Shown here piece after piece: positions 1-7,693 of a DNA stretch of 64,000 bases. The DNA lies in contig NZ_NHRJ02000004.1 in NCBI RefSeq assembly GCF_002220865.2, forward strand, positions 248,001-312,000, given 5' to 3'. This stretch comes from Paenibacillus xerothermodurans. Lineage in GTDB: Bacteria > Bacillota > Bacilli > Paenibacillales > NBRC-103111. Under the pieces are notes generated by a model. The model made no database searches and had not been told where the DNA came from. It saw only the letters and a program-made list of their open reading frames with translations. Numbering within the stretch: the first letter of the stretch is position 1; each line of letters opens with the position of its first letter. The position numbers and the translations under genes were made by a program.

Positions 1-174
1 GGTGTCAACCCAGCGGTACTCGTGTCGACAGGGAAATTACGGCATGAACAATTAAAAGCGGTTACAAAATTTGTGTTGCACACTCCTCCTGTACATGGTA
101 TCGTCTGGGCTATAAGTAAACTTTTACCTGAAAACGTTATTTTTAATTACATTACCGGGAGGGTATTCAAATGA
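1..174 (+). CDS. Possible 3' end of an unrecognised gene (partial)
   Basis: The first reading frame is open from base 1 for 57 codons and stops at a TGA that overlaps the ATG of the next gene by four bases (ATGA), an arrangement typical of coupled genes. The translated tail (containing HTPPVHGIVWAISKLLPENV) looks protein-like but I do not recognise its family. A random 57-codon opening is not rare, and a cre-like site lies inside it, so this could also be the promoter region of the importer operon. Confidence 0.35.
   Translation, partial: GVNPAVLVSTGKLRHEQLKAVTKFVLHTPPVHGIVWAISKLLPENVIFNYITGRVFK
53..66 (+). promoter_or_regulatory. cre-like CcpA site
   Basis: TAAAAGCGGTTACA matches the catabolite-responsive element consensus TGWAARCGNTWNCA at 13 of 14 positions. 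It lies about 105 bases before the start of the sugar-binding protein gene. A role in glucose repression of the importer is inferred; the site overlaps a possible upstream reading frame, which lowers confidence. Confidence 0.35.
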
Positions 175-1493
175 AACGATCAAAGTTTACACTGTCAGCC
201 ATGGGTCTGGTGCTGCTGGCGCTGCCAGTGATGCAGGGCTGTGGGGGTCCTGAGACCAAAAGTGAAAGCGGTTCCGCAGCGAATGGAAGCATTAACTTGA
301 CGATGGGTGCATGGGGCAATCCGGCAGAGTTGAAGGTGTATCAGAAAGGCATCGATGCGTATATGGAAAAAAATCCGAACGTCCAAATCAAACTGATTCC
401 TACGCCCAGCGACGGGTATGAGCAGAAGCTGTTAACGCAGCTGTCAGGAAACAACGCGCCCGATGTGTTTTACGTCGGTGATGGGACGATGTCCAGGCTG
501 ATCAAGAATCAATCTATCGCCGAGCTCACCGAGTTCTTGAACAGCCCGGACAGCGCCGCAAAATTGGATGAGTATTCTCCCGGGCTCTGGGGTGTCGCTA
601 AGCAGGACGACAAGTATTACGGCGTGATGGTGGATTGCAATCCTCTCGTGCTCTACTACAACAAAAAACTGTTCCAGGATGCCGGCGTGAAACTGCCGCA
701 GGAGTATTTCGACGCGGGTGAGTGGAATTGGGAAACATTCGATCAGGTCACAGCGAAGCTGAAGGAGGCGGGCAAATACGGTTTCGTGCAGGAAAAATCA
801 TGGTCGGGCATGTCAAGCTGGATATGGGCAAACGGGGGGAAGATTTACGACGAACAAGGCAACTATGTGCTGGATAAGGATCCGAAATCGCTGGAAGCGG
901 TCAAGTTCGTGGCTCGACTGGTACAAAACAAACAATCCGTGTACGCCGGCTCTCTGCCGCAGGGGCAGGGCGTAGACGCCATGTTTCTGTCCAACCAGGC
1001 GGCCATGGTTGCTGCCGGACGTTGGCTGACGCCGCTGTTCAGCACTAACAAATCTCTAGACTTTGATTACATACCTTATCCGACTAACACAGGCAACAAA
1101 ACGGAACCGGCTGCCGTGGCCACTGCGTATATGGCGGTCAACAAGAATTCGGCCCATGCGCAGGAGGCGATGAAGTTCCTATCGTTTTACGTGTCCAAAG
1201 AGGGACAGAAGATTCGTCTATCCGAAACCGGCAACGCTGTTCCTTCTGTAACAGGCATTGACGAAATCGTCACTGCGAACGGAATTCCGCCGCATGCGCA
1301 GTATTTGTTGGACGCCCGTAAAATTGGGGTTGCCGCAGGATCACCGCAGCAGTTAGACGCCCGGGTCGCCGGCCTGTCGAAGGACGCGGAGGATATATAC
1401 GATTTGATGCTGCTCGGCAAAGATACACCGGAAACAACTGTCCAGAAGCTCGCCGCCAAGGTGAAGCAAAAAATCGCCGAAGACAAACAGTAA
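171..1493 (+). CDS. Sugar ABC transporter substrate-binding lipoprotein
   Basis: This 440-residue protein is an extracellular solute-binding protein of family 1 (MalE/UgpB-like), tethered outside the membrane by a lipid on Cys24. The N-terminus has basic residues, a hydrophobic stretch (residues 9-22) and a slightly non-canonical lipobox MQGC. The binding domain spans about residues 45-400 with the typical NAPDVFYVGDG segment. The RBS GGGAGG sits 8 bases before the ATG. Two permease genes follow (40-base gap, then an 11-base overlap), so it is the first certain gene of an importer operon. The substrate is unknown, though a sugar or oligosaccharide is likely. No ATPase gene accompanies it. Confidence 0.93.
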   Translation: MKRSKFTLSAMGLVLLALPVMQGCGGPETKSESGSAANGSINLTMGAWGNPAELKVYQKGIDAYMEKNPNVQIKLIPTPSDGYEQKLLTQLSGNNAPDVFYVGDGTMSRLIKNQSIAELTEFLNSPDSAAKLDEYSPGLWGVAKQDDKYYGVMVDCNPLVLYYNKKLFQDAGVKLPQEYFDAGEWNWETFDQVTAKLKEAGKYGFVQEKSWSGMSSWIWANGGKIYDEQGNYVLDKDPKSLEAVKFVARLVQNKQSVYAGSLPQGQGVDAMFLSNQAAMVAAGRWLTPLFSTNKSLDFDYIPYPTNTGNKTEPAAVATAYMAVNKNSAHAQEAMKFLSFYVSKEGQKIRLSETGNAVPSVTGIDEIVTANGIPPHAQYLLDARKIGVAAGSPQQLDARVAGLSKDAEDIYDLMLLGKDTPETTVQKLAAKVKQKIAEDKQ

Positions 1494-1532
1494 TCGCCGT
1501 TGCCATCATCTGACAATGGAAGGAGATAGAAC

Positions 1533-2405
1533 ATGACTAACGCAAAAAGAGCTCTGTGGGGGTATTTTTTCATCGGACCGCAGTTGATCGGTTTGATCTT
1601 GTTTGCACTCATTCCACTGGTTTATGCGCTTAGCTTAAGCCTGATGAAGTGGGACGGCTTTGGAGAAAAAACATTTATCGGCCTTGGCAATTTTGTCATA
1701 CAGTTTCACGATGAACATTTCTGGAAGGCGCTGATCAACACTGCTTATTACACGGTTTTGGTGATTCCGCTTAGCATATGCTTGGCCATGCTGGTGGCGA
1801 TTGCGCTGAATAAGGTCAAGGGAAAAAATGTTTACCGCGTATTTTATTTCATGCCTGTAGTGACCAGCACCGTGTCGGTCGGCGTGATTTGGATGTGGGT
1901 TTTGAACGGAGACTTCGGGATTTTGAACGAAATTCTAAAACGCATCGGCATCACCGGACCCAAGTGGCTCACCGACACGGAGTGGGTCATTCCCTCCATC
2001 GCCATGCTGAGTATATGGTCGGGGCTCGGTCATAACATGGTAATTTTCCTGGCGGGACTGCAGGGCATCTCGTCCAGCTATTACGAAGCGGCTGAGATCG
2101 ACGGAGCCTCCGGGATGCAAAAGTTTTGGCACATCACTTTGCCGCTGCTGTCGCCGACCACCTTTTTCATCACCATCATGTCGATTATCGGATCGTTCCA
2201 GGTATTTGACCAGGCGTTCGTTATGACCAACGGCGGACCGGCCAAGGCCAGCTACACCCTGGTGTTTCACATCTATGACCGCGCCTTCATTAACTTCAGA
2301 ATGGGCGAAAGTGCCGCGGCGGCAATGATTCTGTTTGCCATCATTCTGACATTCACATTGGTCCAGTTAAAAATGTCAAAAAGGTGGGTGCACTATGAGG
2401 GGTAG
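1533..2405 (+). CDS. Sugar ABC transporter permease, MalF/UgpA type
   Basis: A 290-residue inner-membrane permease with six predicted membrane segments, the first at about residues 12-34. The EAA loop that docks the ATPase is visible as EAAEIDGASG followed by FWHITLPLL near residues 187-210, which fixes the family (binding-protein-dependent transport, MalF-like). AAGGAG lies about 9 bases before the ATG. Its stop lies inside the start of the next permease, so the two are translationally coupled. It forms the channel with that protein. Confidence 0.93.
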   Translation: MTNAKRALWGYFFIGPQLIGLILFALIPLVYALSLSLMKWDGFGEKTFIGLGNFVIQFHDEHFWKALINTAYYTVLVIPLSICLAMLVAIALNKVKGKNVYRVFYFMPVVTSTVSVGVIWMWVLNGDFGILNEILKRIGITGPKWLTDTEWVIPSIAMLSIWSGLGHNMVIFLAGLQGISSSYYEAAEIDGASGMQKFWHITLPLLSPTTFFITIMSIIGSFQVFDQAFVMTNGGPAKASYTLVFHIYDRAFINFRMGESAAAAMILFAIILTFTLVQLKMSKRWVHYEG

Positions 2406-3276
2406 AACATTGAGTATAAGCATCAGCAACACCCACGCTGCCGCGCGCAAAAAGCGAATTTCTGTCTCACAGATCATACTGCACGTCGTATTGAGTCTTG
2501 GCGCGTTTCTGATGGTTTTTCCGTTTTTGTGGACGGTCAGCAGCTCGTTGAAAGACATTTCCCAAATCTTTCTGATCCCGCCGCAGTGGATCCCCGACCC
2601 GATGGTATGGTCGAACTACCCGAACTCATTGAGTGCAATGCCGTTCGGGCACGCCTATTGGAATAGCCTGTATATCTCGGTGACCGTGATCGCCGCACAG
2701 CTGCTTACAGTGTCCATGGCTGCGTATGCTTTTGCCAAAATCAGATTCCCGGGGGCCCACTTCTTGTTCGTTCTGTTTCTGGCTACCATGATGGTACCGA
2801 AGCAGGTCACCATGATCCCTCTCTATATCATCATGCAAACCATCGGGTGGATGGATTCTCACTTGGCGATCATCGTTCCGGCTGCTCTATTCAATGCTTT
2901 CGGCGTGTTTCTGCTGCGGCAGTTTGTCAAAGGTATTCCGAACGAGCTGGAGGAGGCGGCCGTAGTCGACGGCGCCAATCCGTTCACAATCTATTGGAAA
3001 GTGATCCTGCCTTTAATCAGACCGGCGCTAGCCGCCTTGGCGATATTTTCTTTTCTGGGTACGTGGAACAACTTTCTGGAGCCCTTGATTTATCTGAATA
3101 CGCCGGAAAAATTCACCGTGCCGCTGCTGCTGAATACATTTAAAGGGCTGTACGCCGCCGATTGGGCGCTATTGATGGCAGGCACGACGATCTCCGTGGT
3201 TCCGGTGTTGATCGTGTACGTTATCGCGCAGAGACAGATTATCGAAGGCATTACGTTAACAGGTATCAAAGGGTAA
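2395..3276 (+). CDS. Sugar ABC transporter permease, MalG/UgpE type
   Basis: A 293-residue permease and second half of the channel. Membrane segments begin at about residue 28; the EAA loop reads EEAAVVDGAN then WKVILPLI near residues 180-200, and the C-terminus ends GITLTGIKG, typical of MalG-type proteins. The ATG used overlaps the upstream gene by 11 bases; a TTG at 2411 is an alternative start. A strong terminator follows directly, closing the operon. Confidence 0.92.
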   Translation: MRGRTLSISISNTHAAARKKRISVSQIILHVVLSLGAFLMVFPFLWTVSSSLKDISQIFLIPPQWIPDPMVWSNYPNSLSAMPFGHAYWNSLYISVTVIAAQLLTVSMAAYAFAKIRFPGAHFLFVLFLATMMVPKQVTMIPLYIIMQTIGWMDSHLAIIVPAALFNAFGVFLLRQFVKGIPNELEEAAVVDGANPFTIYWKVILPLIRPALAALAIFSFLGTWNNFLEPLIYLNTPEKFTVPLLLNTFKGLYAADWALLMAGTTISVVPVLIVYVIAQRQIIEGITLTGIKG

Positions 3277-3283
3277 CACTTCG

Positions 3284-3317
3284 CCGTATATCCCGCGAGG
3301 GATATACGGACTTTTTT
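3284..3317 (+). terminator. Rho-independent terminator of the first importer operon
   Basis: An 11-base-pair perfect stem (CCGTATATCCC with GGGATATACGG), loop GCGA, followed by six T after a short spacer. It lies 8 bases after the permease stop. Confidence 0.9.
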
Positions 3318-3485
3318 GTGCGACGGATGCCGAGCTGTCGATGCGATGCCTGAACACGCCCGCGTGGTACCACGGCGGCCTACAACGCCGACGACGCGAG
3401 CAGGAATTACGCTATGTTCGAGGTGCGAAGTCAGCAGGTGCACGCAAAAACTTTTGTTAGGTAACCATCGGAGGGGATAATTCGC

Positions 3486-4538
3486 ATGACAATACAAACC
3501 GTGGGCGCTGCACGCGCGGCAGCTGCTGAGTGGGTGATGCAGAACGCGAGTAAGGACGCTGCGTTCCGGGGGGCATATTTTAGCGGCTCCACGGTAGGGT
3601 TGTCTAGTGACGCGGAGCTGCCGCCGGCCTCGGATATTGATGTCGTGGTCGTCACTGCGGAGGCTGAGCCACCGCTAAAATTAGGTAAGTTCATATACCG
3701 CGGTACACTAATCGAGGTTACGTTTCTCACCTGGCGCCAACTGAGCTCAACAGAGGAGGTTTTGACGAATTATCATCTGGCGGGCAGCTTTCGCATTGAC
3801 ACGATCATTAGCGATCCCACCGGACGTCTTTCCGAATTGCAAAGGAAGGTGTCCCGTCAATTTGCTGAGCGCGACTGGGTACAACGCCGTTGTCACAACG
3901 TGCTGCATAAAATCGAGTCCGGGCTGCACGGCATCGACACATCCGCGCCGATGTACGACCAAGTGACAGCGTGGCTTTTCCCTACCGGCGTGACCACACA
4001 TGTCCTGCTGGTCGCCGCGCTGCGCAACCCGACGGTGCGCCTCCGTTACCTCGCCGCGCGCGAAGTGCTCAATGAATACGGCCACGACGGGCTCTACCCG
4101 GAGCTGCTGCAGCTGCTCGGCTGCGCTGATTTGACGCGCGAGCGTGCTGCGCATCATCTGACCCAGCTCGCCATAACTTTCGACGCCGCCGCGGCGGAGG
4201 CCAAGACACCATTTTTCTTCAGTACCGACATCACCGCCGCGGCACGGCCGATCGCCATTGACGGCAGCCGGGAGCTGATCCAGGCCGGCGATCACCGTGA
4301 AACCGTGTTCTGGACGGTCGCGACATTCTCACGCTGCCACAAGATTCTGGCTGCAGACTCGCGGCCGCAGCTGCAGCGGGCACTCTCTCCCGCATTTGAA
4401 GCGCTGCTCGCCGACCTTGGCATCGTTTCCACGAGAGACCTCATCCGCCGAGCGGAGGATGTTCGCCGCTTCCTGCCGAGACTGCGGGCAACCGCAGAAC
4501 AAATCCTGGCCGCAAACCCGCACATTCTCACCAAGTAG
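3486..4538 (+). CDS. Nucleotidyltransferase-fold protein, function unknown
   Basis: A 350-residue cytoplasmic protein. Near residues 32-57 it has the polymerase-beta-type nucleotidyltransferase signature: GS (SGSTVGLSS) followed by SDIDVVVV, which supplies the metal-binding aspartates, and later a strand LIEVTFLTW. The rest (about 120-350) is Ala/Arg-rich and helical and could bind a small-molecule acceptor. The family includes aminoglycoside adenylyltransferases and minimal (MNT) nucleotidyltransferases; this protein is longer than either, so no substrate can be assigned. The RBS GGAGGGG lies 9 bases before the ATG. It stands alone between two terminated or opposing units and is visibly G+C-richer than its neighbours. 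Confidence 0.75.
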   Translation: MTIQTVGAARAAAAEWVMQNASKDAAFRGAYFSGSTVGLSSDAELPPASDIDVVVVTAEAEPPLKLGKFIYRGTLIEVTFLTWRQLSSTEEVLTNYHLAGSFRIDTIISDPTGRLSELQRKVSRQFAERDWVQRRCHNVLHKIESGLHGIDTSAPMYDQVTAWLFPTGVTTHVLLVAALRNPTVRLRYLAAREVLNEYGHDGLYPELLQLLGCADLTRERAAHHLTQLAITFDAAAAEAKTPFFFSTDITAAARPIAIDGSRELIQAGDHRETVFWTVATFSRCHKILAADSRPQLQRALSPAFEALLADLGIVSTRDLIRRAEDVRRFLPRLRATAEQILAANPHILTK

Positions 4539-4577
4539 CGGGAGATCGGCTGCCACGGATTGAAAACCCTTGCCCCT

Positions 4578-5483
4578 TCAACCGGTGAGGTATTCATCGA
4601 TCTGTTGTCTCAGAAATTGCGCCGATTCCCGCATTTCATCCAGTCCGTTGATTCCATCCTCAATCGAGATCCATCCGTGGTACGACGCCGCCTGTAAAAT
4701 GGAAAAAATAGTATCATAGTCATTCAATCCGCTGCCAATTACGCCATGAGCCAATGCTTCCGAATAGCCCTGAAGAGAGTAGTTTTTCAGATCGTCCACG
4801 GTGTAACCGTCTTTGAGATAACGGTCGCTCGCGTGCATCGTTACTGTGCGGTGGATCACCTTCTTCAACAGACAAATCGGATCTTCACCTGCGAGAAGCG
4901 CGTTCGACGGGTCATAATTCACACCGAACCACGGCGAACTAATCTGACCGATGATTTTCAAAAAAATGTCTGCCGGCTGAGCGAATTCCGGATATATCCA
5001 AAAGCCATCCTTGTAATGGTTTTCCATCACCAGATGAACTTTCTTTTCCGCTGCATATGGCAATAGCTTGTTAATTGATTCCACTGTCCAACGGATTCCG
5101 TCTTCTATTGCAATGCCCGGCCGGTTTTGTCCGGATAATACGCGGCAGCTTCTGAAATCATCCGGTCCCAGGTAAGCCGTTATGTCGATGATTCGCTTCA
5201 TAGCTTCTATCTCTCTCGCGCGGGCGGCTGCATCAGCCTGGGTAAAATCCGGGGAGGCACACATCATTGGGATGAGTAGCCCCTGCGCGTCAGCGACCTG
5301 CTTCACCTCGTTCGTATAGGAACTGTCCGCGTCCTTGAAAAAGTGAAAATACATTTCCAGTCCGTCCACACCCAGGGTGCCCGCCATTTCGATCCATTCG
5401 AACAAGCTGAGTTTACCCTCGACCATATCGTTCAGATACGCCTTAGGAAAGGCTGCTATCCTTGCACGGCCCGGCACACGCAT
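4578..5483 (-). CDS. Sugar phosphate isomerase/epimerase (xylose-isomerase-like TIM barrel)
   Basis: A 301-residue protein of the AP-endonuclease-2/xylose-isomerase-like fold. Supporting segments are LVMENHYKDGFW (metal-binding Glu on a central strand), FGVNYDPSNALLAGEDP (Asp and Asn ligands), TVTMHASDRY and the C-terminal SIEDGINGLDEMRESA. Family members interconvert keto sugars or their phosphates. Start chosen by GGGAGGTG 5 bases upstream. It follows the hexulose-phosphate-synthase-like gene by 23 bases on the same strand, so the two probably act in one pathway; the pairing recalls UlaD/UlaE of ascorbate catabolism. The exact substrate is not determinable. Confidence 0.85.
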   Translation of the reverse strand: MRVPGRARIAAFPKAYLNDMVEGKLSLFEWIEMAGTLGVDGLEMYFHFFKDADSSYTNEVKQVADAQGLLIPMMCASPDFTQADAAARAREIEAMKRIIDITAYLGPDDFRSCRVLSGQNRPGIAIEDGIRWTVESINKLLPYAAEKKVHLVMENHYKDGFWIYPEFAQPADIFLKIIGQISSPWFGVNYDPSNALLAGEDPICLLKKVIHRTVTMHASDRYLKDGYTVDDLKNYSLQGYSEALAHGVIGSGLNDYDTIFSILQAASYHGWISIEDGINGLDEMRESAQFLRQQIDEYLTG

Positions 5484-5506
5484 CGTCTCACCTCCCCATC
5501 GGCGGT

Positions 5507-6184
5507 CTAATAGTTTGCTTTGACGCGCTTGTTCAGTTCAAGCAAAATTTCCTTGAGTTTTTCACGGTCGGTACTCGGGCTGAATTCCTGCCGGTCGATG
5601 ACGAGCGGTGCACCTACCACGACCAGCGGGGCACCGTGCTTCGGCATTTCCGCCGCCTGATCGATGGATAGACCGCCCACAGCCTGCACGGGGATTGAAA
5701 CGGCTTTGACTACCTCATCCAAATGGTCGAACGGAGTTCTTGCGGGATCCTCCCCCCGCTCGTCAAACCCGGTATGTACAATAATGTAATCCACACCGTT
5801 CTCCTCTAACATTCGCGCGCAAGCCACAGGATCCTCCGATGCCATGATGTCACCCATAACCTTGATGTTGTAATGCTTTGCCGCCCGGACCACCGCACGA
5901 ATCGTCGCTTGATGTGCCACCCCCATCACAACTACATGGGTTGCGCCTGCTTTAGCCATCATTTCGGCCTCGAGGTACCCACCGTCCATCGTTTTCAAAT
6001 CCGCCACAATCGGGTGGTGCGGGAATGCTTCGCGCAGCTTGCGCACGGCGTGCAAGCCTTCACTCAGCAGCAGAGGTGTGCCCGCCTCAATCCAGTCCAC
6101 ACCCGCCTCCACCGCGAGTTCAGCCATGTCCAACGCTTCCTCGATATTGGTCAAATCCAGAGAGATTTGCAAGATTGGTTTCAT
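5507..6184 (-). CDS. 3-hexulose-6-phosphate synthase-like enzyme (OMPDC superfamily)
   Basis: A 225-residue TIM-barrel protein of the orotidine-phosphate-decarboxylase/HUMPS superfamily. IEAGTPLLLSEG near the N-terminus and VADLKTMDGGYLEAEMMAKA (Asp-x-Lys-x-x-Asp active site) resemble hexulose-phosphate synthases more than the UlaD motif DAKIADAG. Known members condense formaldehyde with ribulose-5-phosphate or run the reverse; the superfamily also decarboxylates keto-gulonate-phosphate. AGGAGG 8 bases upstream selects this ATG rather than one 21 bases earlier. Its usual partner, a phosphohexuloisomerase, is encoded 24 kb away at 30228-30773. The neighbouring epimerase leaves open a pentulose-phosphate role. 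Confidence 0.85.
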   Translation of the reverse strand: MKPILQISLDLTNIEEALDMAELAVEAGVDWIEAGTPLLLSEGLHAVRKLREAFPHHPIVADLKTMDGGYLEAEMMAKAGATHVVVMGVAHQATIRAVVRAAKHYNIKVMGDIMASEDPVACARMLEENGVDYIIVHTGFDERGEDPARTPFDHLDEVVKAVSIPVQAVGGLSIDQAAEMPKHGAPLVVVGAPLVIDRQEFSPSTDREKLKEILLELNKRVKANY

Positions 6185-6311
6185 CCGTGTTACCTCCTGC
6201 TGCATTGGGGAGTATCCTTCACCATATGCCGTTAATGGTGTCAGTATGCTACGGCAAACCTTTTAGTCCAACCACCTACCGAGAGGCGCAGTCACTGCGG
6301 GCTAGCCCATG

Positions 6312-6779
6312 TCACTTTTCGCCTTGCTCAAAGTCTATCTTTGTCGTCGTAATAACTGCATCCAGCTTTTGGAACAGCTCCAAAAACGCCGCCAGTTCAT
6401 CCTGCGTAAACTGTGCAAAGTATTGTCCCATAATCTGGCGGTACGATTGCATCATTTTTGCCAGAACCTGTTTACCGTTCTCGCTCAGCTCCATCATGAC
6501 CACCCTGCGGTCGACTTCCGAATGGTAGCGCAGCACCAATTGCCGTTCGATCAGCCGGTCCATAATAACGGTGATAGCGCTTGGCTTCACATTAATAATA
6601 TCGGCCAGGTGGGTCACCCGGCACGCCCCTTCCCGTTCGAGAGTAAACATCATGTTAAACTGCGGCGGGGTTATGCCGTACGGCTGTAAATGTTTTTCCA
6701 GAACCGGGCGCAACTTGCGGCTGATTGACAGCATAATCGACTGTATGTTATTGAGAAACTCTTGCTCATGTTTAACCAT
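6312..6779 (-). CDS. MarR-family transcriptional regulator
   Basis: A 155-residue winged-helix regulator: helix-turn-helix LADIINVKPSAITVIMDRLI and wing residues DRRVVMMELSENGKQVL, with helical dimerisation ends. The ATG at 6779 is preferred over one at 6818 because the predicted promoter (-10 at 6822-6827) would place the RNA start just inside the longer frame, and GAGGGG lies ahead of the shorter one. It is divergent from the EmrA/EmrB efflux operon across an A+T-rich, palindrome-bearing gap, so it most likely represses that operon and itself, responding to a phenolic or lipophilic compound (inference from the family). Confidence 0.92.
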   Translation of the reverse strand: MVKHEQEFLNNIQSIMLSISRKLRPVLEKHLQPYGITPPQFNMMFTLEREGACRVTHLADIINVKPSAITVIMDRLIERQLVLRYHSEVDRRVVMMELSENGKQVLAKMMQSYRQIMGQYFAQFTQDELAAFLELFQKLDAVITTTKIDFEQGEK

Positions 6780-6821
6780 TCTCGAACGACCCCTCGGCGC
6801 CAAATTATTCAAATACATAAA

Positions 6822-6850
6822 ATGTTAATTGGTTGAAATTAAATTGTCAA
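6822..6850 (-). promoter_or_regulatory. Sigma-A promoter of the marR gene
   Basis: On the minus strand TTGACA (6845-6850), a 17-base spacer, then TAACAT (6822-6827). Predicted transcription starts near 6815, giving a leader of about 36 bases to the chosen ATG. Confidence 0.7.
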
Positions 6851-6884
6851 ATTGGAAAATTTGTTTACATGATTTAAATAATAG

Positions 6885-6913
6885 TTGACTTAAATAATAA
6901 CACAATTTAATAT
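6885..6913 (+). promoter_or_regulatory. Sigma-A promoter of the emrA-emrB operon
   Basis: TTGACT (6885-6890), 17-base spacer, TAATAT (6908-6913) in a strongly A+T-rich stretch. The -10 element is overlapped by a perfect palindrome. Confidence 0.65.
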
Positions 6914-6929
6914 TTAAACTGTTTAAATA
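6911..6929. promoter_or_regulatory. Putative MarR operator
   Basis: TATTTAAAC-T-GTTTAAATA is a perfect 19-base palindrome starting inside the -10 element of the efflux operon promoter. Size and symmetry match MarR-family operators. Related TTTAAATA and CTTAAATA half sites lie at 6873-6898, over the -35 region. Binding is inferred. Confidence 0.65.
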
Positions 6930-7012
6930 AATTCGTTAAAAAGAGGTGAATGCAGCACGAACCTACTACGTCACATAATTCACAGCTTTTATAGCGAAAG
7001 GAGAACAAATGA

Positions 7013-7648
7013 ATGAGTAAAGCACGGCTAGTTATCGTGAATGTTTTAGGTATAGTGGTGGCACTTGCCCTGATCGCCGGTGGTGCCTACTACTACAATC
7101 AGAGCACTAATTATTTGCAGACGGACGAGGCAAAAGTATCTGCCGACATGATGCCTGTTGTGGCTCCGGCGACCGGCAAGTTAACGGGTTGGAACGTACA
7201 GGAGGGAGCTTCCGTGACCTCAGGCGCTGAATTAGGCAAAGTGTCGGAGGGACAAAACGCGGTTTCTGTTGCATCGCAGATGGCGGGCACAGTGATTAAA
7301 AACCAAGTGAGAAACGATCAAACGGTGCAGGCAGGCCAGATTTTAGCTCAAGTAGCGGACATGAATCATCTTTACATCACGGCCAACATTAAAGAAACAG
7401 ATGTGCAAGATATTAAAGAAGGCGATAGTGTTGATATAAAAGTAGACGGTGAGCCTGACACCGTGTTCGAAGGTAAAGTGGAGAAAATGGGTTACGCCAC
7501 GAATTCGGTATTCGCGCTGATGCCTCAGCAAACGACCAGCGGCAGCTACACGAAAGTAACACAGAAAGTTCCGGTGAAGATTTCGATCAAGAACGCTTCG
7601 GATAACGTTCTGCCCGGGATGAATGCGCAAATCAAAATTTCGAAGTAA
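7013..7648 (+). CDS. HlyD/EmrA-type membrane fusion protein of a drug efflux pump
   Basis: A 211-residue periplasm-side adaptor with one N-terminal membrane anchor (about residues 6-28). QTDEAKVSADMMPVVAPATG is the first half of the split biotinyl-lipoyl domain; QAGQILAQVADMNHLYITAN the second; a beta-barrel follows (ETDVQDIKEGDSVDIKVDG) with a typical C-terminal NVLPGMNAQIKISK. It is shorter than E. coli EmrA (about 390) because it lacks the long coiled coil, as usual in single-membrane bacteria. AAAGGAG lies 9 bases upstream. It works with the EmrB protein 45 bases downstream. Confidence 0.92.
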   Translation: MSKARLVIVNVLGIVVALALIAGGAYYYNQSTNYLQTDEAKVSADMMPVVAPATGKLTGWNVQEGASVTSGAELGKVSEGQNAVSVASQMAGTVIKNQVRNDQTVQAGQILAQVADMNHLYITANIKETDVQDIKEGDSVDIKVDGEPDTVFEGKVEKMGYATNSVFALMPQQTTSGSYTKVTQKVPVKISIKNASDNVLPGMNAQIKISK

Positions 7649-7693
7649 TGTCCACTGAGTCGGGCAGCTGCCCGGAAAGGAGGTTGCCTATAT

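Noticed and set aside
2847-3143. 98-codon frame within the MalG-type permease
   Set aside because: Overlaps the permease entirely in another frame; translation lacks any recognisable feature.
3340-3420. GTGGTACCACGG resembles the T-box antiterminator sequence
   Set aside because: Only about 45 bases separate it from the preceding terminator, so there is no room for a stem I with specifier loop, and no terminator hairpin follows before the gene.
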